A stretch of DNA of 64,000 bases from Rhizobium sp. NFR07 (GCF_900111905.1 NZ_FOKM01000022.1:1-64000), one strand, 5' to 3'; counted from the first letter of the stretch, positions 1 through 8,188 are shown. Notes: generated from the sequence alone by a model not told the origin. A program made the numbers and translations.

Positions 1-84
1 GGTAAGCGGTGTTCCGCTCCCACGTTGTCCTCGCCGCCGTGATCTGTGATCGCCTTTCCACGGACGAGCAACTGGAGTTTCTCC

Positions 85-471
85 ATGGAGAGTACATTGG
101 AGTTTCTCACGACCAGAAAGTCTGGGCGTGAGCAGCATCGGCACTGGCCGGACGAGATCAAGGCGCAGATCGTTTCGGAAAGCCTACGGCCCGGAGCGTT
201 GGTGAATGAAGTAGCTGAGCGATATGGGCTGAAGCCGAACCACCTGTCGACTTGGCGAACGATGGCACGGCAGGGCAAGCTGGTTCTGCCAGCACCCGAG
301 GATGCGGTGGAGTTCGCGGCGGTTGTCGTCGATCCACCAGTTGTGGAGCCGCCCATCAAGAAAGCCAGCCGTCCCGAGATCATTGTCGGCGCTGTCACCA
401 TCCGCTTGGAGGAAGGCGCGTCCGCCTCCCGGATCGCCGCCGTTGCGCGGGCTTGTGCGGTTCCGGCATGA
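85..471 (+). CDS. tnpA: IS66 accessory protein TnpA (OrfA)
   Basis: A 128-residue protein with an N-terminal helix-turn-helix of the IS66 OrfA/transposase_8 kind: the segment RHWPDEIKAQIVSESLRPG is followed by VAERYGLKPNHLSTWR, the classic recognition part. It probably binds the element ends. An upstream in-frame start at 46 exists, but the ATG at 85 gives the usual family length. Its stop overlaps the start of the next gene in an ATGA at 468-471, so the two are likely translationally coupled. The C-terminal third is Pro/Val rich and less conserved. No frameshift is seen, so the gene is probably functional. Confidence 0.88.
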   Translation: MESTLEFLTTRKSGREQHRHWPDEIKAQIVSESLRPGALVNEVAERYGLKPNHLSTWRTMARQGKLVLPAPEDAVEFAAVVVDPPVVEPPIKKASRPEIIVGAVTIRLEEGASASRIAAVARACAVPA

Positions 472-821
472 TCTTTCCGTCGAACCGGGTTCGGATCATG
501 GTGGCGACCAAGCCTGTCGATTTTCGCAAGGGTCACGACGGCTTGGCCGCACTGGTCAAGAACGAGCTGCACAAGGACCCATTTACGGGGACGGTCTTCG
601 TATTCCGATCACGCAAGGCGGACCGATTGAAGCTGATCTACTGGGATGGCAGCGGTCTGGTGATGGCCTACAAACGACTGGAGGAGCACACGTTCACTTG
701 GCCAGACATCCGGGACGGTCTGATGACCTTAGGCCATGCCCAGTTTGAGGCGCTATTTGCGGGGCTCGACTGGCGGCGGGTCCGTTCTGTTGAGGTAAGA
801 GCGCCAACGGCAATCGAGTAG
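468..821 (+). CDS. tnpB: IS66 accessory protein TnpB (OrfB)
   Basis: A 117-residue IS66 Orf2-like protein. It shows the family signature: an N-terminal VRIMVATKPVDFRKGHDGLA, then VFVFRSRKADRLKLIYWDG, then GLVMAYKRLEE. Its exact role is unknown, but it is needed for transposition in the IS66 elements that have been studied. The start overlaps the tnpA stop by four bases, and the gene is followed by a 68-base gap before tnpC. Length and motifs are normal for the family. Confidence 0.92.
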   Translation: MIFPSNRVRIMVATKPVDFRKGHDGLAALVKNELHKDPFTGTVFVFRSRKADRLKLIYWDGSGLVMAYKRLEEHTFTWPDIRDGLMTLGHAQFEALFAGLDWRRVRSVEVRAPTAIE

Positions 822-889
822 GTGCGTCACGATGACTCGGTTCGTAAATTCCGACAGCGAGACGCCGCCCAATTTGATAAACTTCCAGT

Positions 890-2434
890 ATGTTGGATGC
901 GGTCGATCTTCCAGACGATATCGATGCCCTGAAGGCGATGCTGGTTGCGTCGCAGGCGCGTGAAGCCCGCAAGGATGAGCGGATCGAGCGGCTGGAGAAA
1001 CTGGTCGCTGCTTTTAAGCAGGCAGCCTTCGGTCGTAAATCCGAGAAGACTGACCCTGAGCAGTTCGATCTTGCACTGGAAGACTTGGAAACGGCCATTG
1101 CGGCGATTCATGCCGAAGACGAGGCCGACAGTGCTCCGGGCAAACCGCAACCCAAACCACGCGCCGCCAATCGGGGCTCTCTTCCCGCGCACCTTCCTCG
1201 TGTCGAAGAGGTGATCGAGCCGGAAAGCTTGATCTGCACCTGTGGTGGCGGCTTGCATTGCATCGGGGAGGACGTGTCCGAGCGACTGGATGTCATCCCG
1301 GCGCAGTTCCGCGTCATCGTCACTCGTCGTCCCAAATATGCCTGCCGTGCTTGCACCGATGGCGTTTCCCAGGCTCCAGCGCCTGCACGATTGATCCACG
1401 CTGGACTGCCGACCGAGGCGACCATCGCGCATGTGTTGGTGTCCAAATATGCCGATCACCTGCCGCTCTATCGGCAGGCTCAGATCATGAGTCGACAGGG
1501 CATCGATCTTGATCGATCCACTCTTGCCGACTGGGTTGGCCGGGCAGGATTCGAACTCCGCCCGGTCTTCGACGCTCTTATCGCCGACCTGAAGCGGTCG
1601 ACGAAGCTGTTCATGGACGAGACACGTGCGCCGGTCCTCGATCCTGGCTCCCGGAAGACCAAGACCGGATACTTCTGGGCCTTGGCTCGTGATGACCGAC
1701 CGTGGCGCGGCGGTGCGCCGCCCGGTGTTGCCCTTACCTACGCACCCGGTCGCAGTGGTCTATATGCCGAGCGGATATTGCAAGGGTTCGCAGGCATCCT
1801 CCAAGTCGATGGATATGCCGGATATAATCGCCTGATCGCACCGGATCGCGTTGGACCGGATATCCGGCTTGCCTATTGTTGGGCCCATGCTCGTCGCAAG
1901 CTGGTCGAGATCACGCGCAGCGGATCGGCACCAATTGCAGAGGACGGCGTACGGCGGATAGGCGAACTCTATCGGATAGAGACCGAACTACGCGGGCTCT
2001 CCGCAGAAGCTCGCCTCGCCGGGCGGCAAGAACGATCATCGCCATTGATTGCGGACATGCGAACTTGGCTGACGCATCATCGCGCCCGTGTCGCTGGCAA
2101 GTCGCCGCTCGGTGAGGCTCTTGCCTACATCGACAAATACTGGAACGGACTCTGCCTATTTCTCAGCGACGGCCGCATTGAGATCGACAACAACACAGTC
2201 GAAAGAACAATCAGGCCGATTGCCTTGAACAGGAAGAATACGCTCTTCGCCGGACACGATGCAGGAGCCGAGAACTGGGCGACCATCGCCTCGCTCATCG
2301 AAACCTGCAAGCTCAACGCTGTCGATCCGTTCGCCTACCTGTCCGCCACGCTCAGCACCATCGTCAATGGGCACAGGCAGAGTCAGATTGACGTGCTGAT
2401 GCCGTGGAATTATCCGCAGCCAGCACAAGGCTGA
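890..2434 (+). CDS. tnpC: IS66 transposase TnpC
   Basis: A 514-residue IS66 DDE transposase. Visible parts, in order: an N-terminal leucine-zipper-like coiled coil (about residues 12-45), a linker with FGRKSEK, a zinc-finger-like cysteine region (CTCGGGLHC at 117-124 and CRAC at 152-155), and the catalytic domain. D243 in LFMDETRAPVL and D307 in LQVDGYAGY fit the first two acidic residues. The conserved block IEIDNNTVERTIRPIALNRK follows, with the C-terminal IS66_C-type tail AENWATIASLIETCKLN after it. The frame is intact, so the element is likely active or recently active. Confidence 0.95.
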   Translation: MLDAVDLPDDIDALKAMLVASQAREARKDERIERLEKLVAAFKQAAFGRKSEKTDPEQFDLALEDLETAIAAIHAEDEADSAPGKPQPKPRAANRGSLPAHLPRVEEVIEPESLICTCGGGLHCIGEDVSERLDVIPAQFRVIVTRRPKYACRACTDGVSQAPAPARLIHAGLPTEATIAHVLVSKYADHLPLYRQAQIMSRQGIDLDRSTLADWVGRAGFELRPVFDALIADLKRSTKLFMDETRAPVLDPGSRKTKTGYFWALARDDRPWRGGAPPGVALTYAPGRSGLYAERILQGFAGILQVDGYAGYNRLIAPDRVGPDIRLAYCWAHARRKLVEITRSGSAPIAEDGVRRIGELYRIETELRGLSAEARLAGRQERSSPLIADMRTWLTHHRARVAGKSPLGEALAYIDKYWNGLCLFLSDGRIEIDNNTVERTIRPIALNRKNTLFAGHDAGAENWATIASLIETCKLNAVDPFAYLSATLSTIVNGHRQSQIDVLMPWNYPQPAQG

Positions 2435-2546
2435 AGTCTGCTATCGAGCCAATTCGCTCGTGACATCGAATTTCACCATCCCAACTTGACAGCATCGCGG
2501 CGACGTAATCTGCTCGCAATCGCTTCAACGCTGCTGGGGATCATAG

Positions 2547-2909
2547 ATGAATACTGGGCGCTTGTTTCTGATTGCCTATCTCACGATCACTGGTCACGCT
2601 GTCGCACAAGGCAATCCGCAGCCCTTGAACGCCGAAACATTCGAATACAGCGCATCCATAATTCGGCAGCTTCCATCCACGCATGACGAGATGATCAAGG
2701 GCTGCCCCAAAACTGGTTTTCTGGAGCTGAGCGAAGCTGGACTAAAGGAGCTTCGGCAAAAGAGCGGCTTAACTCGCTCCGCTCTACAGGAGCGCCTGTG
2801 TCGTGATATCATTGAAGGAATTGCGTCAGGCGAGATTACCTATCGAACTTGGCGTGATTGGATCAGCACTCCTGATACCGAACGAAAAATCAATGTGTCC
2901 GGAAAGTGA
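2547..2909 (+). CDS. Passenger gene inside the IS66 element: small secreted hypothetical protein
   Basis: A 120-residue protein that I do not recognise. The first 21 residues look like a cleavable signal peptide (MNTGRLFLIAYLTITGHAVA, then Q), so the mature part should be periplasmic or secreted. The mature protein is mainly helical by composition, with two cysteines (in KGCPKTG and RLCRDI). A GGGG-containing stretch precedes the ATG. It lies between the tnpC stop and the right inverted repeat, in the transposase orientation, so it would move with the element. The standard IS66 gene set does not include it. Confidence 0.55.
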   Translation: MNTGRLFLIAYLTITGHAVAQGNPQPLNAETFEYSASIIRQLPSTHDEMIKGCPKTGFLELSEAGLKELRQKSGLTRSALQERLCRDIIEGIASGEITYRTWRDWISTPDTERKINVSGK

Positions 2910-2913
2910 GCCA

Positions 2914-3033
2914 CCATTTGAAGCAATTCACTACGGAGTAGCTGTAGGCGAATTCTAAGCATCTCTGTCTCAGCGGTAGCGCTGGAAACGAGCTACTTCA
3001 AATGGGTCAAGGTAGCGGGGAGACAGCGCTTAC
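2914..3033. repeat. Right end of the IS66 element: subterminal palindrome and terminal inverted repeat
   Basis: CCATTTGAAG at 2914-2923 is repeated exactly in inverted orientation at 2996-3005 (CTTCAAATGG), 28 bases before the terminal inverted repeat that ends at 3033. No gene lies here. The palindrome could be a transposase binding site or a hairpin that blocks read-through from the passenger gene. Confidence 0.6.
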
Positions 3034-3137
3034 CTTTCATGTACCGGCATGACTGCTCTAAGTCGCGGGGGAAACGCGATATGGTCGTCCATTCGTGCCC
3101 TTGGCAAATGCGCACGGCAAAACTCAGGATGGGCTAA

Positions 3138-3446
3138 TTAGACATTTGGAGCATACCCTAATAACCATATCTCCATTCGCTCTGGTTCCTCATCGTCAAG
3201 ATATGGGCATGATGTTGCGGGCTCGCCTGTTTGCCCTGCGATCGATCCTTCATCGAATATAGCCGCGCGATCCGCACCTGATAGGCTTATCATATCGACT
3301 GAGGCATGCCCTTCAACCCAAGCGGCTAAACAGATCGCGTCAGCTTGCATGTATGGATTTGCGATCGGCGACAAACCAATCCGCCCTGCTCGTCGCCCTT
3401 CAGCGAAGCATCTGGCGAACTCCTGGTCTTCATCAGCCTCTGACAT
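3138..3446 (-). CDS. Small protein with two tandem RMF/CrpP-like repeats
   Basis: A 102-residue acidic protein built from two copies of the ribosome-modulation-factor pattern: EG-x2-AG-x2-G, then a PY pair preceded by N or C, then W-x2-G. Copy 1 is about residues 14-47 (EGRRAGRIG, NPY, WVEG). Copy 2 is about residues 64-99 (EGSIAGQTG, CPY, WLLG). The distance from EG to PY is 14 in both. E. coli RMF has one such unit (GYQAGIAG, CPY, WLGGW) and dimerises 70S ribosomes; related short Rmf/CrpP proteins are common in Rhizobiales. An AGAGG ribosome site precedes the start. The two units suggest either a fused dimer or a different ligand; function is inferred only. Confidence 0.6.
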   Translation of the reverse strand: MSEADEDQEFARCFAEGRRAGRIGLSPIANPYMQADAICLAAWVEGHASVDMISLSGADRAAIFDEGSIAGQTGEPATSCPYLDDEEPERMEIWLLGYAPNV

Positions 3447-4315
3447 CGAAAGCCTCTTCTGCGTGACATAGCAACACCGCGAGCCGTTGTGGATGTTTGG
3501 AAGGCGGACGACTGCAACTGGCAGAGCTACTGCAGTTGAAGCAAGGTCACCCAGCGTGCAGAGACGCAGGGCATTAACGGATTCAGCCAGGCAATCCTCT
3601 ACCTTACCGGACTGAGTCCGAGATGACTTATCGGGAGGCGCGGCTTCAATTCAAGCAGGTTCTTCTGTCTGACCACTGGTACACCGACTTGATCATGTGC
3701 CGACTCGCCAGAAGCCAGTTCGATATGTCCCGGAACAACAGATGCCTGAAGCGGTCCGGAAAAGGCGAGACTAATCACGCTGGTGTTTCTGCACTGGAAC
3801 TCCTGCCGACCCGTCCTCGGCAGTTTTTTCAATTTTGTGCGGTGCGGAACTTATCTCGCACGTGCGAATTAGATTAGTGCTGATCCGATCCTCCTCCCTA
3901 ATTTCCGGATCAGCGCCCTCCCCAAGACCTAGTCGGACTCTCCCTCCGGCTAGGTCACCGCCCTATTCCTTCTCGTGCGCGCCCTTGGTGGCGGATTGTA
4001 TGTACACAACCACATCAACTCGCCAGAGATCGACATCCTTCAGCAGCGCAACGCCACGCCACCCTGCCTGAAGGAACGGCATGCGGTCGCCCGTTGAGTT
4101 CGAGAAGCAGCAGAGAATCTAACCCGAGGGCGTCTCGAAACTCGGCGCTATTCAAACTGCGAATTTTCACTAGCGTGCCGAAACGCATAATCGTGATGCC
4201 GCTCAATTTAAAATGGCTCCCTGTTTGATATTCTGTGGAAACCCCTAACTTTCGTGGTTTGAACGCATTTCAGCTTCGGCTTATATTCACATTCGTGCGT
4301 TTGGGGGAATAAGCA
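3447..4315. other. Gap without a convincing gene
   Basis: About 870 bases with no reading frame showing clear coding character or a good ribosome site. Open frames on both strands (for example 3599-3832 minus and 3623-3877 plus) overlap each other and have unnatural composition. The stretch holds two neighbouring hairpins, listed separately, and probably the promoter of the small membrane protein at 4316. Confidence 0.4.
3879..3955. repeat. Two consecutive hairpins
   Basis: GCTGATCCG at 3879-3887 pairs perfectly with CGGATCAGC at 3906-3914. ACCTAGTCGG at 3927-3936 pairs with CCGGCTAGGT at 3946-3955 with one wobble. The loops are 18 and 9 bases. No run of T follows, so these are not standard terminators. 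They could be part of a structured RNA or a mobile-element remnant. Confidence 0.4.
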
Positions 4316-4576
4316 ATGGTCTACGCCTTCATCACGATCCTCATCATCGCAGCAGCGGCACATTTCTACCTTGGACATCTGAATGACAAGCAAGGTGAAG
4401 AAGCGCTTCGACGTGGCGTCTACTGCGATCGATCGGCAAATTATTACTGGATAGATGTTGCTGACGATCTTTGCCCGCCCGCACTGCGCAAAGCATATGT
4501 TGTTACCAACCGACTGATCAACGTGAACTTTGCTGTCTTCACACTGGCACTATGCCTTATCGTCTGGATAGCTTGA
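4316..4576 (+). CDS. Small two-pass membrane protein, unknown function
   Basis: An 86-residue protein with a hydrophobic N-terminus (FITILIIAAAAHFYLG, residues 4-19) and a hydrophobic C-terminus (NFAVFTLALCLIVWIA, residues 71-86), joined by a polar loop with two cysteines (VYCD and DLCPP). The predicted form is two membrane helices. A strong GGGGGAA ribosome site lies seven bases before the ATG, which supports a real gene. I do not recognise a family. It stands alone; a weak minus-strand frame overlaps its last 20 bases. Confidence 0.6.
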   Translation: MVYAFITILIIAAAAHFYLGHLNDKQGEEALRRGVYCDRSANYYWIDVADDLCPPALRKAYVVTNRLINVNFAVFTLALCLIVWIA

Positions 4577-5162
4577 AGCGGAAGACAGCCCGGCTTCCAA
4601 CAGGCGCCTTCCGCTCGTCGGGAAGCTTCCTTGGCGAGAGCCTTCGACGCCCATCCGATAACGAAGGCGGCTGCTTAACACAATGGTAAAACAGCCGCAC
4701 AAAGGAAGCATTGTTCGAAAACAACGGGGGTGACTTCCACAAACGGCGGTAAGTCGCGAAGATGTTCAGAATGTGGTAGGCGAGGAAGACCAGCCCGCAG
4801 TGCGACCATCCTTCGACTATCGTCAATCCAATGGGGGAAATCCGACGACGTATCGGATCTATTACATTGCAGGAAATACAAGAGGCGAACGGCACGATGA
4901 GGTCCTCCAACAACAAGGTACCGCCCGCCAAAGCCACACGGTTCTTAGAAGCCTTCCAAGACTCGCGCGGCCGACCTATCATCAGTTGCGTATGCTTAAT
5001 TAGCAAGAACGCGGTGGCTGTGTCCGCTACCGGACGGAAGTTACTCCGTTGAGCTAAGGCAAATATTAGCCATCGATGGCTATCGTCGCGGAACTGACGG
5101 ATGCACGGCGTGTTTGCATTCTTGCTGTCGTGTTCAAATCGAGCCAAACTCAACGTGAGCAA
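4557..5162 (-). CDS. Doubtful open frame with hydrophobic stretches
   Basis: A 201-codon minus-strand frame. The middle part has two hydrophobic stretches (ALAGGTLLLEDLIVPFA and CGLVFLAYHILNIFATY) that could be membrane helices. The two ends are rich in Arg and Ser in an irregular way. The real start, if any, may be the internal Met near 4981. Codon use is not clearly biased and no family is recognised. It may be a decayed gene. Confidence 0.25.
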   Translation of the reverse strand: MLTLSLARFEHDSKNANTPCIRQFRDDSHRWLIFALAQRSNFRPVADTATAFLLIKHTQLMIGRPRESWKASKNRVALAGGTLLLEDLIVPFASCISCNVIDPIRRRISPIGLTIVEGWSHCGLVFLAYHILNIFATYRRLWKSPPLFSNNASFVRLFYHCVKQPPSLSDGRRRLSPRKLPDERKAPVGSRAVFRFKLSRR

Positions 5163-5240
5163 GAAAGCCGTGAGGGTGTCATCAATAGCCTCCAGCAGCT
5201 AGCAGGAACCATGAACGGCTTTATGAAAGGCGGCGCCTAG
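5076..5240 (+). CDS. Possible 54-residue protein upstream of the ligase gene
   Basis: The frame starts MAIVAELTDARRVCILAVVF and ends in NGFMKGGA, with a polar, helical middle (REQESREGVINSLQQLAG). There is no clear ribosome site. It could be a small gene or the remaining C-terminal end of a decayed larger one, since it lies in a stretch of poor coding character just upstream of the ligase gene. No family is recognised. Confidence 0.25.
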   Translation: MAIVAELTDARRVCILAVVFKSSQTQREQESREGVINSLQQLAGTMNGFMKGGA

Positions 5241-5403
5241 CAGTTGAAGATGGGCCAGTCCCCCAAGTTCCACGCAGCGGCGAGGACGGTTGACCAGCCC
5301 ATCGAACACGCCAAAGTAGGTTGAGGCAACGAAATGGCCCTCACCCTATCTCTTTATTCGATAACGACAGGCGACAAAACCAGTCGCCGAGCGAGGCCTT
5401 GTA

Positions 5404-6432
5404 ATGCGTAGCAAGCCCAAACCACTTGTCAGAGAACCAAGCGTTGCCCGATCGAAGCCGCGTAAGCGACGAGACCCCGAGCAGCCTGAGCTACCCTTCG
5501 ATGAGATGCCTGAGCGTATTGAGCCTGCGCTTGCGCTTCTTAAAACAGTGGCTCCAAGCGCTGGAAACTGGGCTTACGAGTTGAAATTCGACGGCTATCG
5601 CCTCGCCGTCCACATAGACCCTAAAGGTGTTCGGCTTCTCACACGCGGCGGCCACGACTGGACGCATCGATTTCCGGAGATCGCACTGGCTGCAAGCATG
5701 CTGGGTGTAGGCACCGCAATTCTTGACGGCGAAGCCGTGGTTTTGGACGAAGAAGGTCGCTCCGATTTCGGCGCTCTTCAACGCTCCCTCGGCGGCAGAG
5801 GCGGCAAACGAGCATCGTCAGAGGCTGTATTTTACGCTTTCGACCTGATCTATTTCGACGGGCATCTTCTGACCGAGACAGAGCTCTCAGTCCGAAGACA
5901 CCTGCTGGCGGATTTAATTGGCGAAGGCGCGAATGGTGCAATCAGGCTTTCTGAAGAGATAGCCGGAGATGGTGCTGAACTATTGCAGGCAGCCTGCGAC
6001 CTTGGGCTCGAAGGTATCATCGCAAAAGACCGAGACAGCATATACCGGTCCGGCCGCACTGGCGACTGGCTGAAGATCAAGTGCGTGCAGAGCGAAAGCT
6101 TCGTCATCGTGGGATACGAGAAGTCCTCGCTCGCCAGGGGCGGTGTCGGGAGCTTGCTGCTTGCCGCCCGGAAGGGTGATGGGTGGGTTTCGGTGGGGTC
6201 GGTCGGCACAGGTTTCAAAGAACGGGAGGCCACAGAGCTGAGGACCACGTTAGATAAGCTGAAGGTTGCCAAGCCTGTCGTTCCGCTGAAGGGGAAAAAT
6301 TATGTGTTTTCGGCCCCTACCCTGATTGCCGAGATCAATTTTCGAGGTTGGACCAACGATGGGAGCCTGAGGCACGCCTCTTACAAAGGTCTGCGCGAGC
6401 GTCAAGACAATGCTGACATCTACGAGCTCTGA
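5404..6432 (+). CDS. ligD: ATP-dependent DNA ligase, LigD ligase-domain type
   Basis: A 342-residue stand-alone ligase. It has a basic N-terminal tail (residues 1-30), then the nucleotidyltransferase core: motif I ELKFDGYR with the adenylated lysine K61, LDGEAV (108-113), motif III AFDLIYFDG (145-153), motif IV GLEGIIAK (201-208) and motif V DWLKIK (221-226). An OB-fold domain follows to the C-terminus. It joins DNA nicks or ends through a covalent AMP intermediate. Full LigD proteins also carry polymerase and phosphoesterase domains, which are absent here. No ku gene is adjacent, although rhizobia often carry several ligD-like ligases beside ku genes. Its role in end joining is therefore inference. 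Confidence 0.88.
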   Translation: MRSKPKPLVREPSVARSKPRKRRDPEQPELPFDEMPERIEPALALLKTVAPSAGNWAYELKFDGYRLAVHIDPKGVRLLTRGGHDWTHRFPEIALAASMLGVGTAILDGEAVVLDEEGRSDFGALQRSLGGRGGKRASSEAVFYAFDLIYFDGHLLTETELSVRRHLLADLIGEGANGAIRLSEEIAGDGAELLQAACDLGLEGIIAKDRDSIYRSGRTGDWLKIKCVQSESFVIVGYEKSSLARGGVGSLLLAARKGDGWVSVGSVGTGFKEREATELRTTLDKLKVAKPVVPLKGKNYVFSAPTLIAEINFRGWTNDGSLRHASYKGLRERQDNADIYEL

Positions 6433-6822
6433 AGCAGAGTTAGCCCCGCCCGACGAGCGCGGCGGCTTTAGGCGAACGATGGGCGACCATCCAAAAGCGC
6501 CATCGTCTATAGCGCGGCAATCAGGATGAGACGAATCTCACCTAGATCGCCGTTATGCAATCGTCCGCCACGCTCGCGCTACATCTGGAGAAGACCAACA
6601 GACTTGTGTTCCAACTCATGGTTTTAACAGGCTTGATCGGCAATGGGCATCCTACGCGTCGCCGGTTCAGAGTAAGCAGCAGACCAGATGTTTCCGTAGC
6701 TCCGGATCCAACGCGCTGCCAAACCACTTGGGTGGTCGGGGTCGTACTCGCTCGTGCAGAGCTGCCTGAACGTGAGGCGTGTCGGCTATCCCAATTTGGT
6801 GGAAAAGATGGAAGGTCGTAGT
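6433..6822. other. Gap without a convincing gene
   Basis: About 390 bases between the ligase and the BA14K-like gene, which point towards each other. Overlapping frames on both strands have no ribosome site or family. A GC-rich stretch just after the ligase (around 6448-6470) could form a weak hairpin, but it has no T-run. Confidence 0.4.
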
Positions 6823-7461
6823 TTAGAACTGGGCCACAGTAGCGCCCGCAGCACTCTGGATGGAGGCGCTGGCCTCCGATGACGGCCCGGGACATTGCTT
6901 CCTGCCACCCGAAAACGGTTGGTACGTGTTGTCCTCAACCCGATACGAGCTGTATCGCTCCATGCACCAGCGCTCGCTTGCGGATGGCTTGCTTAAACCA
7001 ACTTCGGCAACCCGCTGAACAGTAACTGCTTCGATCGGAGCTGCACACGTCCTCCGCGGCCCGCCACCGTAAGGCTGGTAGGTGTTGTCGGCAGGATTAT
7101 ATGAGCGGTACCGGGCGCCGCACCACTCCCGGGTCTTCCCGGCCAACGTATCGGCCAATGGAGCAACCTGATCGCCGACGACCTCTGGCTTGCTCGTCAA
7201 GTCGAGCGCCACTTTGTTGCTCTCTTCGGGCCTAGCCGTTGCCACGAGCGTATCTGTGGCCAACACCGCCGGAAGCCGCTCGTAAGCTTGCAAGCTTGGA
7301 TCAACCCTCCGGACCTCGGACGACCACAATGGCTCGCCAAGCAAATCAGTAAACTCATGCGGGGCAACAGGTTCCGATAGGTAGGTTGACACCCGCATCC
7401 CCGCCGCTGCAACCGGGAGGAGGCAAGAGGCCAGCACGAGGCCTGTTAGTAGTTCGCGCAT
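6823..7461 (-). CDS. Secreted BA14K-like protein with two repeats
   Basis: A 212-residue protein with an N-terminal signal peptide (MRELLTGLVLASCLLPVAAA). Its C-terminal half carries two copies of a BA14K-type unit: WCGARYRSYNPADNTYQPY, then RRTC (about residues 113-139), and WCMERYSSYRVEDNTYQPF, then KQC (about 165-191). BA14K proteins were first known as Brucella surface antigens with lectin-like activity and are widespread in Rhizobiales; most have one unit. The middle part (residues 30-110) is of unknown type. It is probably periplasmic or surface-exposed. The ribosome site is weak. It is a lone gene. Confidence 0.75.
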   Translation of the reverse strand: MRELLTGLVLASCLLPVAAAGMRVSTYLSEPVAPHEFTDLLGEPLWSSEVRRVDPSLQAYERLPAVLATDTLVATARPEESNKVALDLTSKPEVVGDQVAPLADTLAGKTREWCGARYRSYNPADNTYQPYGGGPRRTCAAPIEAVTVQRVAEVGLSKPSASERWCMERYSSYRVEDNTYQPFSGGRKQCPGPSSEASASIQSAAGATVAQF

Positions 7462-7684
7462 ACGATATTAACCTAATGGATTTGCTATTCAAAATGTCGA
7501 TCGAGACCGTTTTGTTCCCAAGGTTAGTCCGATATCGTGCTAACCTTTCAAGTATGGGACATCTTGCTCTGACCGAAGCTCGCGAGGACCTGGAGGCGGC
7601 CCGAATAACATGCGCGAATAGAAACTGCAGCAGATGACGAGGATCGCGGGAAACATCTGGTGATTTTCAGGGTCTCACATCATC

Positions 7685-7733
7685 TCAAGCGAAGTGTAGA
7701 TTTGACCCTTGGAGTTTCTCACTTCGCCTGACA
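7685..7733 (+). repeat. Dispersed palindromic repeat, copy 1
   Basis: About 49 bases reading TCAAGCGAAGTG, GATTTGACCC, then GTTTCTCACTTCGCCTGACA. Its two ends are an imperfect inverted repeat of each other (GCGAAGTG against CACTTCGC). A longer copy lies in the opposite orientation at 13045-13102. It has no coding capacity. The form suggests a MITE-like element or joined ends of a lost insertion sequence. Confidence 0.65.
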
Positions 7734-7864
7734 CATCAAGCCCAAGCAACCATGGATGCCGTCAAGAGTGACATTCCTACGCTCTTGGACGGTGAAGCCT
7801 CAGCACATGATGGCGGTCGTTTAGAAAGGGCAACCGAGACAGGCTAAACGACCTAGCATCTCCG

Positions 7865-7957
7865 TCACCAGAGCCAGGTGACAAACGCGATCAAGGCAAG
7901 CCACATGGCAAGCGAAAGGGCAAAAGCCAGTAGATAGTTTCGAAGACGCTTCGTCAT
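7865..7957 (-). CDS. 30-residue membrane peptide
   Basis: A short frame starting MTKRLRNYLLAFALSLAMWL and ending FVTWLW. Basic residues sit at the N-terminus and a single hydrophobic helix fills the rest, as in many small inner-membrane proteins. The family is unknown, and conservation would be needed to confirm it. There is no strong ribosome site. Confidence 0.35.
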   Translation of the reverse strand: MTKRLRNYLLAFALSLAMWLALIAFVTWLW

Positions 7958-8188
7958 CGTCACACCATGCGTCAACTCGGCATGATGGTTAAAACCAAAT
8001 CAACCGACATGGTCAATCGATCCTTAAAAGGAGAGGCTATCTTCTTGCCAGACGGCAGAGTCGTTTCGTTTCGATCCGATAGTTCCGCACACGGCCGGTA
8101 TATTCAGGATCAATCGCAACCGGGGCTCTCGTGACCAGTCAGCAGCGTCATTTCGCGACGATTCGTCCAAAGCCCTGGCCGGACGCGT

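Larger units (their letters stand above)
2..3033 (+). mobile_element. IS66-family insertion sequence, complete, with a passenger gene
   Basis: The left end starts GTAAGCGGTGT and the right end, read on the minus strand, starts GTAAGCGCTGT, which is the terminal inverted repeat type of IS66. Between them lie the three standard IS66 genes in order and on one strand, all open. The base just outside the left end (g at 1) equals the last base of an 8-bp duplication expected at 3034-3041, which is all that can be checked because the window begins there. At about 3.03 kb the element is longer than the roughly 2.5-2.8 kb usual for the family; the excess is an extra gene after the transposase. Confidence 0.9.
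7462..8188. other. Intergenic stretch with one small gene and one repeat
   Basis: No long reading frame is convincing here. The stretch contains a palindromic repeat at 7685-7733 and a short membrane-peptide gene at 7865-7957, both listed separately. The rest, including 7958-8188, shows nothing I can name. Confidence 0.4.

Noticed and set aside
102..115. TTGGAGTTTCTCAC match between tnpA and the palindromic repeat at 7709
   Set aside because: A 14-base match inside coding sequence without the rest of the repeat; probably chance.
827..1459. 210-codon minus-strand frame inside the transposase gene
   Set aside because: It lies antisense to an intact tnpC with all its motifs, and its composition is that of a shadow frame.
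4015..4206. 63-codon minus-strand frame (starts TTG, MSGITIMRFGTLVK)
   Set aside because: Short, non-ATG start, ribosome site at wrong spacing, no family; not enough to call a gene.
6542..6895. 117-codon minus-strand frame next to the BA14K-like gene
   Set aside because: Overlaps the signal-bearing gene in another frame, with random Ser/Arg/Cys composition.
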